49,991 bases of DNA, taken from contig CAKPZJ010000019.1 in assembly GCA_934204655.1 (NCBI GenBank), forward strand, positions 1-49,991, in the 5' to 3' direction. Within the stretch, counting starts at the first letter, position 1; each line of letters starts with the position of its first letter. This document shows, piece after piece, positions 38,629-47,123 of the stretch. Source of the stretch: an uncultured Prevotella sp. Lineage in GTDB: Bacteria; Bacteroidota; Bacteroidia; Bacteroidales; Bacteroidaceae. The notes under the pieces were generated by a model. The model was not told where the DNA came from. It searched no databases and saw only the letters and a program-made list of their open reading frames with translations. The position numbers and the translations under genes were made by a program.

Positions 38629-41600
38629 TTATCGCGTGGTCTCCACATACTCTGACGGGCTTACGCCCATCTGCTTCTTAAATGCCTTAGAGAAGTAGTT
38701 GGGATCCGAGAATCCGGTACGGTAAGCCGACTCTGACACGTTGTAGCCCTTCTTGAGCAGCTCGCAGGCTTTCTCCAGACGTTTCTTGCGGATAAACTCG
38801 CCCATGGAGATGTCCATCAGACTCTTCATCTTGGTGTGGAGCAGACTACGGCTTACGCCCAGCTCTGAGGTGATGTCTGCGATGGAGAAGTCGCTGTTGG
38901 CTATGTTCTTCTCGACGATGCCGTTGATATTGCGCACGAACTCGCGGTCGAGCCCAGTCAGCGTATCGGCCTCCGCGTCGACCCCGGGCGTGTTAACCAA
39001 CTGGTGCTGACGATTCTTGACCAACTGGACGATGTTGTTAATCTGCAACTCGAGCACCTGGGGGTCAAAGGGCTTAGACACGTAAGCCTCGGCACCGGCC
39101 GCGTAGCCCGTCATCACATCGTCGGCCTCGGTCTTGGCCGTAAGCAGTATGACGGGTATGTGCGAGGTGGCTATGTTGGCCTTCAGGCGCTTACACAGCT
39201 CTATGCCGTCCATGTTGGGCATCATCACGTCTGACACTACCAGGGCTATCTCTTGCTGCTGCACTATCTCCAGGGCCTCGCAGCCATCGGGGGCAGTAAC
39301 AATATTGTACTTGTCCTTGAAGTAATCGGTGAGATAGCTCAACATATCCGGATTGTCATCGACTATCAGGATGCGGAGGGCGTTCTGGGCCAACCGCGGC
39401 ATGGCAGTCTGACCGGCCGAGCGGGTCTGGAGCGACAGGTTGTCAGAGAATTTGTACTCGGTGAGGGGCACTATCACCTTGTCGGCCGTAATGCGACACT
39501 TATCCTCGAACGCCGAGCTCGACACGTTGAGCCTTACGGTAAAGGTGGTACCCTGCCCTATCTCGCTGTCTACCTGTATGTCGCCCTTGTGTACCTCGAC
39601 CAGGCGCTTTACCAGCGACAGACCTATGCCCCAGCCGCTATTGTTGGCGTTGTAACCACGCTTGGTCTGGTAGTAACGGTCAAAGATGTGGCTCAGCTCC
39701 TCTTTCACGATGCCGATGCCCGTATCGGCCACCTTAATCTCCAGATAGTCGTAGGGCGAGCCGTCGCCACCCACGATGCGGGCGCTCAGGGCGATACTGC
39801 CATCAGCGGGCGTGAACTTGAGGGCGTTAGAGAGCAGGTTGTTGACGATACGCTCTACGTAGGAGGGCGAGAACCACACCTCCTCGCCGTTGTTCTCGCA
39901 GTTAATGCTGAAGGTTATCTTCTTCTCGGCAGCCACCTCGGCAAAGGTCATAAAGCCCTGCTCGATAAAGTTGAGCGGGTCGCCCTTCTGGATATAGAAT
40001 GGGAAGTTATCGGTCTCTATCTTATTAAAGGTGACCAGCTCGCCGATGAGCTGTTCCATCTTGCGGGCGTTGCGCAGGGCCATGTCAAGCTGGCGGCTTA
40101 CCCGTGGGTCCAGTTTCTCTTTCTGCATACTGCGCAGAGGGGCCATGATGAGCGACAGGGGGGTCTTGAGCTCGTGGCTTACGATGGTGAAGAAATTGAA
40201 CTTGACCCGGTCTACCTCCTCGAGTTTCTCCTTTTCCATCCGAGCCATCTTCACGGCATTGCGCTCGTCCTGGCGCTGCAGCATGTGCCTGTACAGGAAG
40301 CGGGCCAGGTACGCCAGTACCAACAGGTAGAACAGATAGGCCCATACTGTCTGATAGAACGGGGGCTTAACCACTATCTTGAGCACACGCTCAGGGCACT
40401 TGTCCCAGCTCTGGTTAAGACTATTGGCACGCACATGAAGCTTATAGGTGCCGGGGCGCAGACTGTAGGCATGGAAGATACACTCGTTGCCCACGTTGCG
40501 CCAGGTCTCGTCGATACCCTCGACCCACACCTGGTACTCGATGGCCCGGGCTCTTCCCGGCATGATGACACCATACTCAATGCTGAAGTTGCGCGCCTGG
40601 TTGTAGCTCAGCCTGATTTCCTGGCATGAGTCCAGCAGCGTAGTGAGGGGCGAGTCGGGACTCTTCACGTTGATGGCCTCGTCATTGATGGACAGGGTCT
40701 TGAAGAACACGCGACAATTCTGCTGCGAGGCGGCTAACCGACGGGCGTTAAAGGTTATCAGACCGTCGATGGTACCAAAGAGCATGGTGCCGTTAGCTGC
40801 GCGGAGTGAGGAAGAGAAGTTGAACTGGTTGACAGGCAACCCATTGGCCGACGAATAGCGTATAAAGCTGCCCGAACGAATATCGTACCTAAACAGACCC
40901 TGGCTGGTACTGATCCAGAGATGGTGGGCCCAGTCCTCGTTGATGCTGCAGATGGTACTGTTGGCCAGTAGGGGCTCGCCGGCAGGCTCGCAGATGCGCC
41001 CGGTCTTAGCATCCAGATACTGCAGACCATAGTTGTTGGTGCCAAACCACATACGGCCGTTGACATCCTGGTAGATACAGATAATATAGTGGTCTTTAAG
41101 TCCTGTTTCCTGACAGGCACGGATATGGTTGATGCGGCCCGTACGGCCATTGATGCAGAAAATGCCCGAGCCAGTAGTGCCCACCCAGAGGTTGTCGTTC
41201 CGGTCTACATAGAGAGTATAACAGTACTCATCGCGCAGAGTACGGTCGTTCACGGAGAGGAAACGGTCGTTAGCCTCATCATAATAGCGCAGTCCGCGCA
41301 TAGTGGCCACCCAGATGCGGCCGTTGCGCTGCTGGGCAATGTAGAAGATGCCCTCGGCATCGAGACCGTGAGTAAGATAGTAGCGGTGTTGCTGACCAGT
41401 AGAGAGTGAGTAGCGTATCAGGCCATTGAAGCGGGTGCCTATCCACACCTCATTCTTGCGCCGGTCGTAGTAGAGGGAGTGTACATTGGTACCCAGGCCC
41501 TGAATATCGGTCTTGCGGGTCACCACACCGGTACGGCTGTCGTACACGTTGATGCCGCCATCCTCCATGGCGAGCCAGAAAATGCCGGGCTGGGGCTCTA

Positions 41601-42738
41601 TAATCATACGGACGACACGCGACTTGAGCTCATTGGTGCCCAGGCCAGGCTCAATCCAGTGGAAACCGCCCGTCTGACTAAGGAGGTAGTCGACGCCACC
41701 AAAGTAAGAGCCTATCCAGATATTCTGGTTCTTGTCGCAGAGTATCTTGTAGATGGCGTTGTCGCTAAGTGACATACCATTCTTGGCCTCGTGACGCAGC
41801 TGCACTATCCGCCCATCGGGGTAGATAATCGTCACACCACCCTCGGTGCCTATCCACATGCGGTGCATACCGTCTTCCTCGATAGTACGTACTATGCCGT
41901 TAGAAATCTTCTCTGCGGGAATGATAGTCTTCTGCCCGGTCTTTAGGTCGATGTACATGACGCCCTTGCCGTTACGTCCCAGCCACAGGCGGTTACGCGA
42001 GTCGACCTTCAAGGGCATGATTACGACGTTAAGGCTGGATATGAAGTCGGCATAGTAGGACGGATCCAGCTTATGTATCTTGCTGAGCGAGCTATCGTAC
42101 CAGAATATGGACTTGGTGGTAGACATATAGAGATTGTTGTGCTGGTCTACCGCCATCGAATTGACGAACCCGTTATCCAGAACGGGCACCTGGATAAAAG
42201 AGTCGATGGCCTCGCTGTACTTGAAGAGCTCGTCGCCACCGGCAAAGATGGTACCCTTGTGGTTCTCGACCATCTGGAACGAGAACGGACGCGAGTGCGG
42301 ATAGTTACGGAAGTCATCAGAGAGGGGGCGGTAGCGGCTCACACCATTCTCAGTGCCTACCCAGATGCGTCCCTTGCTGTCTACAAATATATAATGTACG
42401 TAGCTGTGCTTGATAGAGGTATTGTCGCCCACACGATGGCGGTAGGTGGTAATGCGGTAGCCATCGTAGCGACACAGGCCGTTACGGGTACCTATCCAGA
42501 TATTGCCCCAGCGATCCTGGGCCAATGCCTCGACCTGCTGATGGGGCAGCCCATCGCGACTGGTAAGGTGCATAAAACGGTAACCAGTATCGGCTGCCGA
42601 AGTCTGGGGGATGATAAATATAGCAAAGAGTACAACGGCATACAGCAGATGCCACCAGTACCTATTGGGGGGTGCACAGAAAGCCTTCTTACAGCCTCTA
42701 AGGCACATAGGCTGACACTTAAAAGAAAAGTTGTGCAT
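38629..42738 (-). CDS. Hybrid two-component regulator (propeller sensor, AraC output)
   Basis: A 1369-residue HTCS protein. A signal/anchor segment (about 28-48) is followed by two seven-bladed propellers built from repeats such as DRWGNIWIGTRNGLCRYDG (about 52-670), a Y_Y_Y domain (about 710-790) and a membrane helix (about 796-816). The kinase follows with H855 in SHELKTPLSL, NNLLSNALKF (966-975), DTGIGI and SGWGIGL. A receiver (about 1122-1240) has D1170, T1200 and K1222, and the AraC domain covers about 1265-1365 (SIADITSELGVSRSLLHTKM). Such regulators bind a breakdown product of one glycan in the periplasm and switch on that glycan's genes. It neighbours the DUF4965 protein and, further away, the GH43 genes. 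The start codon lies inside a long inverted repeat. Confidence 0.94.
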   Translation of the reverse strand: MHNFSFKCQPMCLRGCKKAFCAPPNRYWWHLLYAVVLFAIFIIPQTSAADTGYRFMHLTSRDGLPHQQVEALAQDRWGNIWIGTRNGLCRYDGYRITTYRHRVGDNTSIKHSYVHYIFVDSKGRIWVGTENGVSRYRPLSDDFRNYPHSRPFSFQMVENHKGTIFAGGDELFKYSEAIDSFIQVPVLDNGFVNSMAVDQHNNLYMSTTKSIFWYDSSLSKIHKLDPSYYADFISSLNVVIMPLKVDSRNRLWLGRNGKGVMYIDLKTGQKTIIPAEKISNGIVRTIEEDGMHRMWIGTEGGVTIIYPDGRIVQLRHEAKNGMSLSDNAIYKILCDKNQNIWIGSYFGGVDYLLSQTGGFHWIEPGLGTNELKSRVVRMIIEPQPGIFWLAMEDGGINVYDSRTGVVTRKTDIQGLGTNVHSLYYDRRKNEVWIGTRFNGLIRYSLSTGQQHRYYLTHGLDAEGIFYIAQQRNGRIWVATMRGLRYYDEANDRFLSVNDRTLRDEYCYTLYVDRNDNLWVGTTGSGIFCINGRTGRINHIRACQETGLKDHYIICIYQDVNGRMWFGTNNYGLQYLDAKTGRICEPAGEPLLANSTICSINEDWAHHLWISTSQGLFRYDIRSGSFIRYSSANGLPVNQFNFSSSLRAANGTMLFGTIDGLITFNARRLAASQQNCRVFFKTLSINDEAINVKSPDSPLTTLLDSCQEIRLSYNQARNFSIEYGVIMPGRARAIEYQVWVEGIDETWRNVGNECIFHAYSLRPGTYKLHVRANSLNQSWDKCPERVLKIVVKPPFYQTVWAYLFYLLVLAYLARFLYRHMLQRQDERNAVKMARMEKEKLEEVDRVKFNFFTIVSHELKTPLSLIMAPLRSMQKEKLDPRVSRQLDMALRNARKMEQLIGELVTFNKIETDNFPFYIQKGDPLNFIEQGFMTFAEVAAEKKITFSINCENNGEEVWFSPSYVERIVNNLLSNALKFTPADGSIALSARIVGGDGSPYDYLEIKVADTGIGIVKEELSHIFDRYYQTKRGYNANNSGWGIGLSLVKRLVEVHKGDIQVDSEIGQGTTFTVRLNVSSSAFEDKCRITADKVIVPLTEYKFSDNLSLQTRSAGQTAMPRLAQNALRILIVDDNPDMLSYLTDYFKDKYNIVTAPDGCEALEIVQQQEIALVVSDVMMPNMDGIELCKRLKANIATSHIPVILLTAKTEADDVMTGYAAGAEAYVSKPFDPQVLELQINNIVQLVKNRQHQLVNTPGVDAEADTLTGLDREFVRNINGIVEKNIANSDFSIADITSELGVSRSLLHTKMKSLMDISMGEFIRKKRLEKACELLKKGYNVSESAYRTGFSDPNYFSKAFKKQMGVSPSEYVETTR

Positions 42739-42810
42739 ACTGCGTAGTTTTTTAGTAAATGGTTTAACTTTACAAAGTTACTAAAAAACCTACGCGATGC
42801 ACAACTTTTC
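42725..42810. repeat. Long inverted repeat across promoter and start codon of the HTCS gene
   Basis: Left arm 42725-42758: GAAAAGTTGTGCAT, ACT, GCGTAG, TTTTTTAGTAA. Right arm 42778-42810: TTACTAAAAAA, C, CTACGC, G, ATGCACAACTTTTC. 31 positions pair perfectly, interrupted only by the short unmatched bases shown. The spacer is 19 bp (42759-42777). Each arm contains the start ATG CAC AAC TTT TC; the left one is the HTCS start (minus), and the right one faces the other way (ATG 42797, plus). Confidence 0.92.
42773..42804 (-). promoter_or_regulatory. Promoter of the HTCS gene, inside the inverted repeat
   Basis: TTG (42802-42804, minus) in the right arm, a 21-bp spacer and TAACTTTG (42773-42780), which straddles the spacer and the right arm. 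The leader is about 30 bases. Confidence 0.65.
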
Positions 42811-42865
42811 GCAAATATTTTTTATCGCCGTGGGCATATCCGTGCCCGCGGCACCCATAGAGGGC

Positions 42866-45382
42866 CTACTTATTCAGCAGCTTGTCTGCAAAAACTTTCA
42901 TCCAGTAGCCGCCGATAACAGAGCGAGCCTTGAAGCCCACCATCTTACCAGAGACAGTCTCGTGCCAGTCGCTGACGGGAACTCTCGAAGAGGTCTCGTT
43001 GATGTACTTGTACACGGGGGCAACAAATTTGAGGAACGTCTTGTTGTCCTTGCTCATGGCCGCCGTCCACATTATCCAGTCGCTCTTGGTGTAAGTCTTA
43101 CGGCAGTCGAGCGGCAAGCCATAGATGTTCTGCTTATTGAGGTAATAAGTTATCTCGCGCTGCATAGCTCCATTGGGGAAGAGGTTCAGGCCCCAGAGCT
43201 TGTCCCATACCATATTGTACTTCTGGCTCCAGGTGTTGTCGCGGTCAAAGGCCAACTTGTAGTGGTCGCCTTCGCGGGCGTTCTTCTCCCAGGTAATGGC
43301 CATCTGACGAGCTTTGTCCATGTACTTCTGAGCTGTAACGGCATCGCCCTTGATGCGGGCCATCTCGGCAAAGCCGGCAATACCCAGGATGGCCTTGACA
43401 GACAGATTGCAGTTGTGGGCCCAGTGGCCGGCGAAGTCATCGGTACAGAGCTGGTTAGCAGGGTCCTGGCCATTGGCTACGAGATAGTCGGCCCAGGTCT
43501 GCATAACATCCCAGTAACGCTCTGCGTACTGCGTATTGCCATCGAGCATAGAGAGCATGGCTGCCAGGGTAAGCATGTTGCCGCTCTCCTCGATAGGCAT
43601 GTCGCCACCGTAGGTCTGGCCGTCGGCTATAGGATAGGTACCCATGTCGTGGGCAGCAAAGGGCTTGCTCCAGCGACCGCTCTTGCTGTACTCGAAGATA
43701 CTGGTCATCATGGCCTTCTGCAGCTCAGGGTTATAGCAGAGGAAGATAGGGGCCTCGGGATAAGTAAGGTCTACCGTGTTGACGCTACCGTTAGAGTTGT
43801 TCTCCTTAGAGAAGAACAGCAGATTACCCTCGTTGTCCTCGAACAGCTTGTGAGCAGCCATTACATGACGGTAAGCCCCTGAGAGGATTTCGGCATACTG
43901 CACATTACCTGCTTTGAGACCATCGCTATAGATGCGCTCATCGAGCTGGCGGCAGCGCTTCATAATGCCCTGGTAGCCATTCTTCATCTCGGCAAATGCG
44001 CGGAAGATGGTTTTGCCGTTGCGAGCCCAGTATCCTTTGTAGCGGTGAAACAGATACTCTATATCCTGCACCTCGTCGTAGCCTATCATGGTGAAGCTGG
44101 ACTTAGGAGAGGTCACGGCTCCGAAGTCGTGTACATAAGCCAAGGTAGGAGCAGTAGAAGCCTTGTCAGAGCGTACGGCTGCCTGGGTAGCGGGCAGCTG
44201 GCCCTGGTTAAAGAAGGCCTCCTTGAGTACATTGTCGCTTCCCAACGATACCTTGCCGTTCACGGCGGGCAGATAGAGGTAACCCCAGTCGATACAGATG
44301 CCATCGCCCTTCTTAGCCAGGATGGGCTGCTCTATAGTACCGGTCTTGAGATAAGCTGTGCCGTCAACGGTAATGCTCTCTGACAGGGTGGGCTGGCTGG
44401 CGCGGTTCTGGGCTATCAGGGGCGAAGCCGAGAGATAGAACTGAACCTGATGTGACTTGCCATCGGTGGCCTGTACCTGATAAGAGATATAGTTTACTGG
44501 AACCGAGATGAGGTCCAGGTCGTCAATGAGCATGGGGGCAGTGAAGACCACGTTCAGGTCGACGGGGCCACAGGCAAAGGTATAGTAGGTGTTGGTGGCC
44601 AGCACGTCAACAGACTTCTGTACGGCCGTCTTGCACTCGTCGCGACGGGCAACGTTTCTGTACAGGCCCATATCGGCATAGGCACCACCACCATTGTTAT
44701 GCACGTGTATGGCCAGCACGTTCTTGCCAGCATGCAAGAGGCCCTTGTGCTTAGCCGAGAGGGCCACCAGTTCGCCATAGATGGCGCTGGGCTCGCCCGT
44801 GGCCACCTGGGTACCATTGACATAGACCTCGCAGTTGTCATCGTGCGAGAACTGGAGATAGAGATCGGCCTGCAGGTCGGCTGCCGACAGGTCTACTACG
44901 CGGCGGACGTAGATGTCACTATTCTCCTCGGTCCAACGGGTGCGGATGCCCTCGCCGCCAGAACCGAAAGCGCCATGGCCATCGCGCCATGAGCTGTCGT
45001 CAAAATTCTCATTCTGCCAACCGGCTGCGGGCTGCTTACGTACAAACTTGCCGCGCCACTCGGCCTCGTTGCCCATAGGAGCTACAGGCTCCAGGATGCG
45101 GCGGTCGGCACCACCCATAAAGCGATACGACACACCGTCGACACGCAGGATGCCCTCCAGGGGCTTCTCGTCGTTAGTCCAGTGGCGGGTGGTACCGTCG
45201 GTGAGTTTGTCGTAAGGCGACCAGATGCTCAGGTAAGGGTCGTTGACCACCAGGGGAACTGCCGGCATACGCAGGGCTGTGGCCCGATAGGGCTTAAAGA
45301 ACTCGGGCACCTGGGCGCAGACGCCTGCCACCAATGAGCAGAATACCGCCGCCAAGGTTAATCGTTTTGTCTTTGTCTTCAT
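42866..45382 (-). CDS. DUF4965 / glutaminase-A-like secreted protein with inserted jelly-roll
   Basis: An 838-residue exported protein (signal peptide 1-23, ending GVCAQ). VPLVVNDPYLSIWSPYDKLT (about 42-61) is the DUF4964-type start. Residues about 110-245 (WRDGHGAFGSGGEG, YLQFSHDDNCEVYVNGTQVA, GKNVLAIHVHNNGGG) are a jelly-roll carbohydrate-binding-like insertion. DUF5127 follows (about 260-480), and a DUF4965/DUF1793 alpha/alpha-barrel fills the rest (MTSIFEYSKSGRW, AHDMGTYPIADGQTYGGDMP, SDWIMWTAA, VPVSDWHETVSGKMVGFKAR). Fungal relatives are called glutaminase A, but in Bacteroidota the family sits in glycan loci and its substrate is unknown. Upstream of the HTCS in the same direction. Confidence 0.82.
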   Translation of the reverse strand: MKTKTKRLTLAAVFCSLVAGVCAQVPEFFKPYRATALRMPAVPLVVNDPYLSIWSPYDKLTDGTTRHWTNDEKPLEGILRVDGVSYRFMGGADRRILEPVAPMGNEAEWRGKFVRKQPAAGWQNENFDDSSWRDGHGAFGSGGEGIRTRWTEENSDIYVRRVVDLSAADLQADLYLQFSHDDNCEVYVNGTQVATGEPSAIYGELVALSAKHKGLLHAGKNVLAIHVHNNGGGAYADMGLYRNVARRDECKTAVQKSVDVLATNTYYTFACGPVDLNVVFTAPMLIDDLDLISVPVNYISYQVQATDGKSHQVQFYLSASPLIAQNRASQPTLSESITVDGTAYLKTGTIEQPILAKKGDGICIDWGYLYLPAVNGKVSLGSDNVLKEAFFNQGQLPATQAAVRSDKASTAPTLAYVHDFGAVTSPKSSFTMIGYDEVQDIEYLFHRYKGYWARNGKTIFRAFAEMKNGYQGIMKRCRQLDERIYSDGLKAGNVQYAEILSGAYRHVMAAHKLFEDNEGNLLFFSKENNSNGSVNTVDLTYPEAPIFLCYNPELQKAMMTSIFEYSKSGRWSKPFAAHDMGTYPIADGQTYGGDMPIEESGNMLTLAAMLSMLDGNTQYAERYWDVMQTWADYLVANGQDPANQLCTDDFAGHWAHNCNLSVKAILGIAGFAEMARIKGDAVTAQKYMDKARQMAITWEKNAREGDHYKLAFDRDNTWSQKYNMVWDKLWGLNLFPNGAMQREITYYLNKQNIYGLPLDCRKTYTKSDWIMWTAAMSKDNKTFLKFVAPVYKYINETSSRVPVSDWHETVSGKMVGFKARSVIGGYWMKVFADKLLNK

Positions 45383-45431
45383 CTTGTTATTTATTTCGGT
45401 TAATATATTAGTAATACTGTTTTACGGTATG

Positions 45432-45439
45432 CAAAATTA
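45432..45439 (-). promoter_or_regulatory. Possible -7 element for the DUF4965 gene
   Basis: TAATTTTG followed by CA on the minus strand, 50 bp before the start codon. No -33 element at proper distance is seen. Confidence 0.45.
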
Positions 45440-45523
45440 ACCTATTAACAACGTAACCATAAGGAGATTTGTCCCACAACTCTGCACATTTGTACAAATC
45501 ATCTGTACCCATAGGGTAAAAAT

Positions 45524-45575
45524 GCAAAAACTCCCAGCAGGCGTGGCCTTGACGGGCGCGAACGTGCTGGGAGTT
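45524..45575 (-). terminator. Terminator after the SGNH hydrolase gene
   Basis: AACTCCCAGCA and TGCTGGGAGTT (45529-45539 and 45565-45575) pair perfectly; five T follow on the minus strand (45526-45530). Confidence 0.82.
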
Positions 45576-45603
45576 ATGGAAATCATCCGGACGGAGATGG
45601 GCG

Positions 45604-46470
45604 CTACTGCTTATTGCGTTTGAGTTCCTCGTTGGTGGTGTAGTGCAGCTTGGTGCCGATGAAGGCCACCTCCTTGAAGTCCTCGTAATTGTTGCGGATA
45701 ATCCAGTCGATGTAAGTCATAAACATACGGGCTGTGTACTCGTAGCCCATGGCGTTAAGGTGACCGCCCACATAGTAACGGTCCCTAAAGTCGCTATCGT
45801 ATGCCTGGGCGTGCTTGTAGAGGTCTATCACATAGACGTTCCTGAACTTCTTGGCCAGGCCGCGAACCACCTCGTTGAACCCCTCGTAATCGTTGTTGCC
45901 CTTGTTCTCGCGCGGACGGGTAACGACAAATATCTTGGCACGGGGCTGAATACTCTGCAGGCGCTGAACGATGCCGGCCATGTAGCCCGCATAGGTGGGG
46001 GCGTTGTTATTATAGTCCTTCAGGTCGACATCGGTATCCAGGTTGCCACACTCGAGCTGGTTCTTACGGCGACGGCTGAAGTCGTTAACGCCCATGGCGA
46101 TGATGTAAGCCTGCTTGGGGTTCATCTTGCAGTAGGCCCAGCCACGCTTAGAGTCATCGGCTATCCAGCCCTTGGCAGTCTGACCTCCCCGGCTAAAGTT
46201 CTCGCCCTCGGCACCGCAGGCACGGCACAAGAACTGGCCCCAGGAGTACTCGTACATATCATGGTAGCCCCGCTTGCCATTGGCATCGCGGCTCTCCATC
46301 TCGCCGCTACACAGGCTGTCGCCTATAAATCCCCAGGTACGAAAGATGACGCAGAGACCGGGGGTGTCCCTGATGGTCAGAAGTGGATTGTCGGGCATAG
46401 GGTTGCCCATGGTAGATGCAGAGGCTCCCATAGCGAAAAGGAGCATCAGACTTAAAAAGATTTTTCTCAT
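45604..46470 (-). CDS. SGNH/GDSL hydrolase, probable carbohydrate esterase
   Basis: A 288-residue exported hydrolase (signal peptide 1-19). SGNH blocks are complete: nucleophile S52 in GFIGDSLCSGE, oxyanion G95 in SRGGQT, N129 in MGVND and H237 in YVGGHLNAMG. The acid two or three residues before the His is not the usual DxxH; Y/V/G/G stands there, so the dyad or a distant acid must serve. Such enzymes often remove acetyl groups from plant polysaccharides, consistent with the neighbouring GH-like genes. It ends at a good terminator, and the DUF4738 gene is 72 bp upstream. Confidence 0.87.
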   Translation of the reverse strand: MRKIFLSLMLLFAMGASASTMGNPMPDNPLLTIRDTPGLCVIFRTWGFIGDSLCSGEMESRDANGKRGYHDMYEYSWGQFLCRACGAEGENFSRGGQTAKGWIADDSKRGWAYCKMNPKQAYIIAMGVNDFSRRRKNQLECGNLDTDVDLKDYNNNAPTYAGYMAGIVQRLQSIQPRAKIFVVTRPRENKGNNDYEGFNEVVRGLAKKFRNVYVIDLYKHAQAYDSDFRDRYYVGGHLNAMGYEYTARMFMTYIDWIIRNNYEDFKEVAFIGTKLHYTTNEELKRNKQ

Positions 46471-46542
46471 ACTTTGATAGGTATTAAAGGATTAATAATA
46501 GTCGTGCTGAGGGCTTGGGCGCGCGGGGCCACGGCGAGGAGG

Positions 46543-47121
46543 CTATTCGGCGATGTCCTCGTCGTCGGAGCCGCTGTCAAGCCGGGTGCCCTTGCTCACG
46601 GTGAGCGAGCCCGAGGGGGCTATACTAATATTAAGAGGTATATAGTCGTCGCTCATCTTGTCGGGCGAGCCTACGCTGGCCACCAGCCTGAGCTGGCCAG
46701 CCTCTACCCTGTCGTACACGAAGCCCACTAAGGCGCTCTTGGACAGATAGTCGGCATCGACATAGGCAGCGAAATTGGCCTTGGTAAACTCGCGGTGCAT
46801 AAACTCGCTTCCATCGGCACGGGTGATGGTCAGCGTTACGCGGTTGTCATAAAACTGGCGGCTACCGTCGCTCACTCTGTCCAGGGCGGGGTCGGCCACT
46901 AAGTTGACCGTCAGCGAGTAGGCATGCCCCTGCCACTCTACCTGGTACGTCTGCTTATAATTGCCGATGGCCGATGGCCGCGACGGGGCTGTGGGCACCG
47001 TCTTCTTAACGATAATGTCGTCGGTAGTACGTTTCTTGCCACACCCGGCCAAGGCTACGACCATCAGGGCCAGGGTGAAGAGGGTACACAATCTGTTCTG
47101 CATCATAATATAGTTCTTCAT
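46543..47121 (-). CDS. DUF4738 lipoprotein
   Basis: A 192-residue predicted lipoprotein with lipobox LAGC (Cys about 27). A short linker with TVPTAPSRPSAIGNY is followed by a beta-rich domain (YQVEWQGHAYSLTVNLVADP, FYDNRVTLTITRADGS, LVASVGSPDKMSDDYIPLN) and an acidic tail. It matches the Bacteroidota-specific DUF4738 family; function unknown. The gene begins 2 bp after the DHH phosphoesterase, so they form an operon. Confidence 0.8.
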   Translation of the reverse strand: MKNYIMMQNRLCTLFTLALMVVALAGCGKKRTTDDIIVKKTVPTAPSRPSAIGNYKQTYQVEWQGHAYSLTVNLVADPALDRVSDGSRQFYDNRVTLTITRADGSEFMHREFTKANFAAYVDADYLSKSALVGFVYDRVEAGQLRLVASVGSPDKMSDDYIPLNISIAPSGSLTVSKGTRLDSGSDDEDIAE

Positions 47122-47123
47122 GA

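Noticed and set aside
39253..40629. 458-codon plus-strand frame inside the large hybrid regulator
   Set aside because: It lies opposite the kinase and receiver domains and mirrors their codon pattern.
42797..43882. 361-codon plus-strand frame starting in the right arm of the inverted repeat
   Set aside because: Apart from its first codons, shared with the regulator through the inverted repeat, it is antisense to the DUF4965 gene without protein character.
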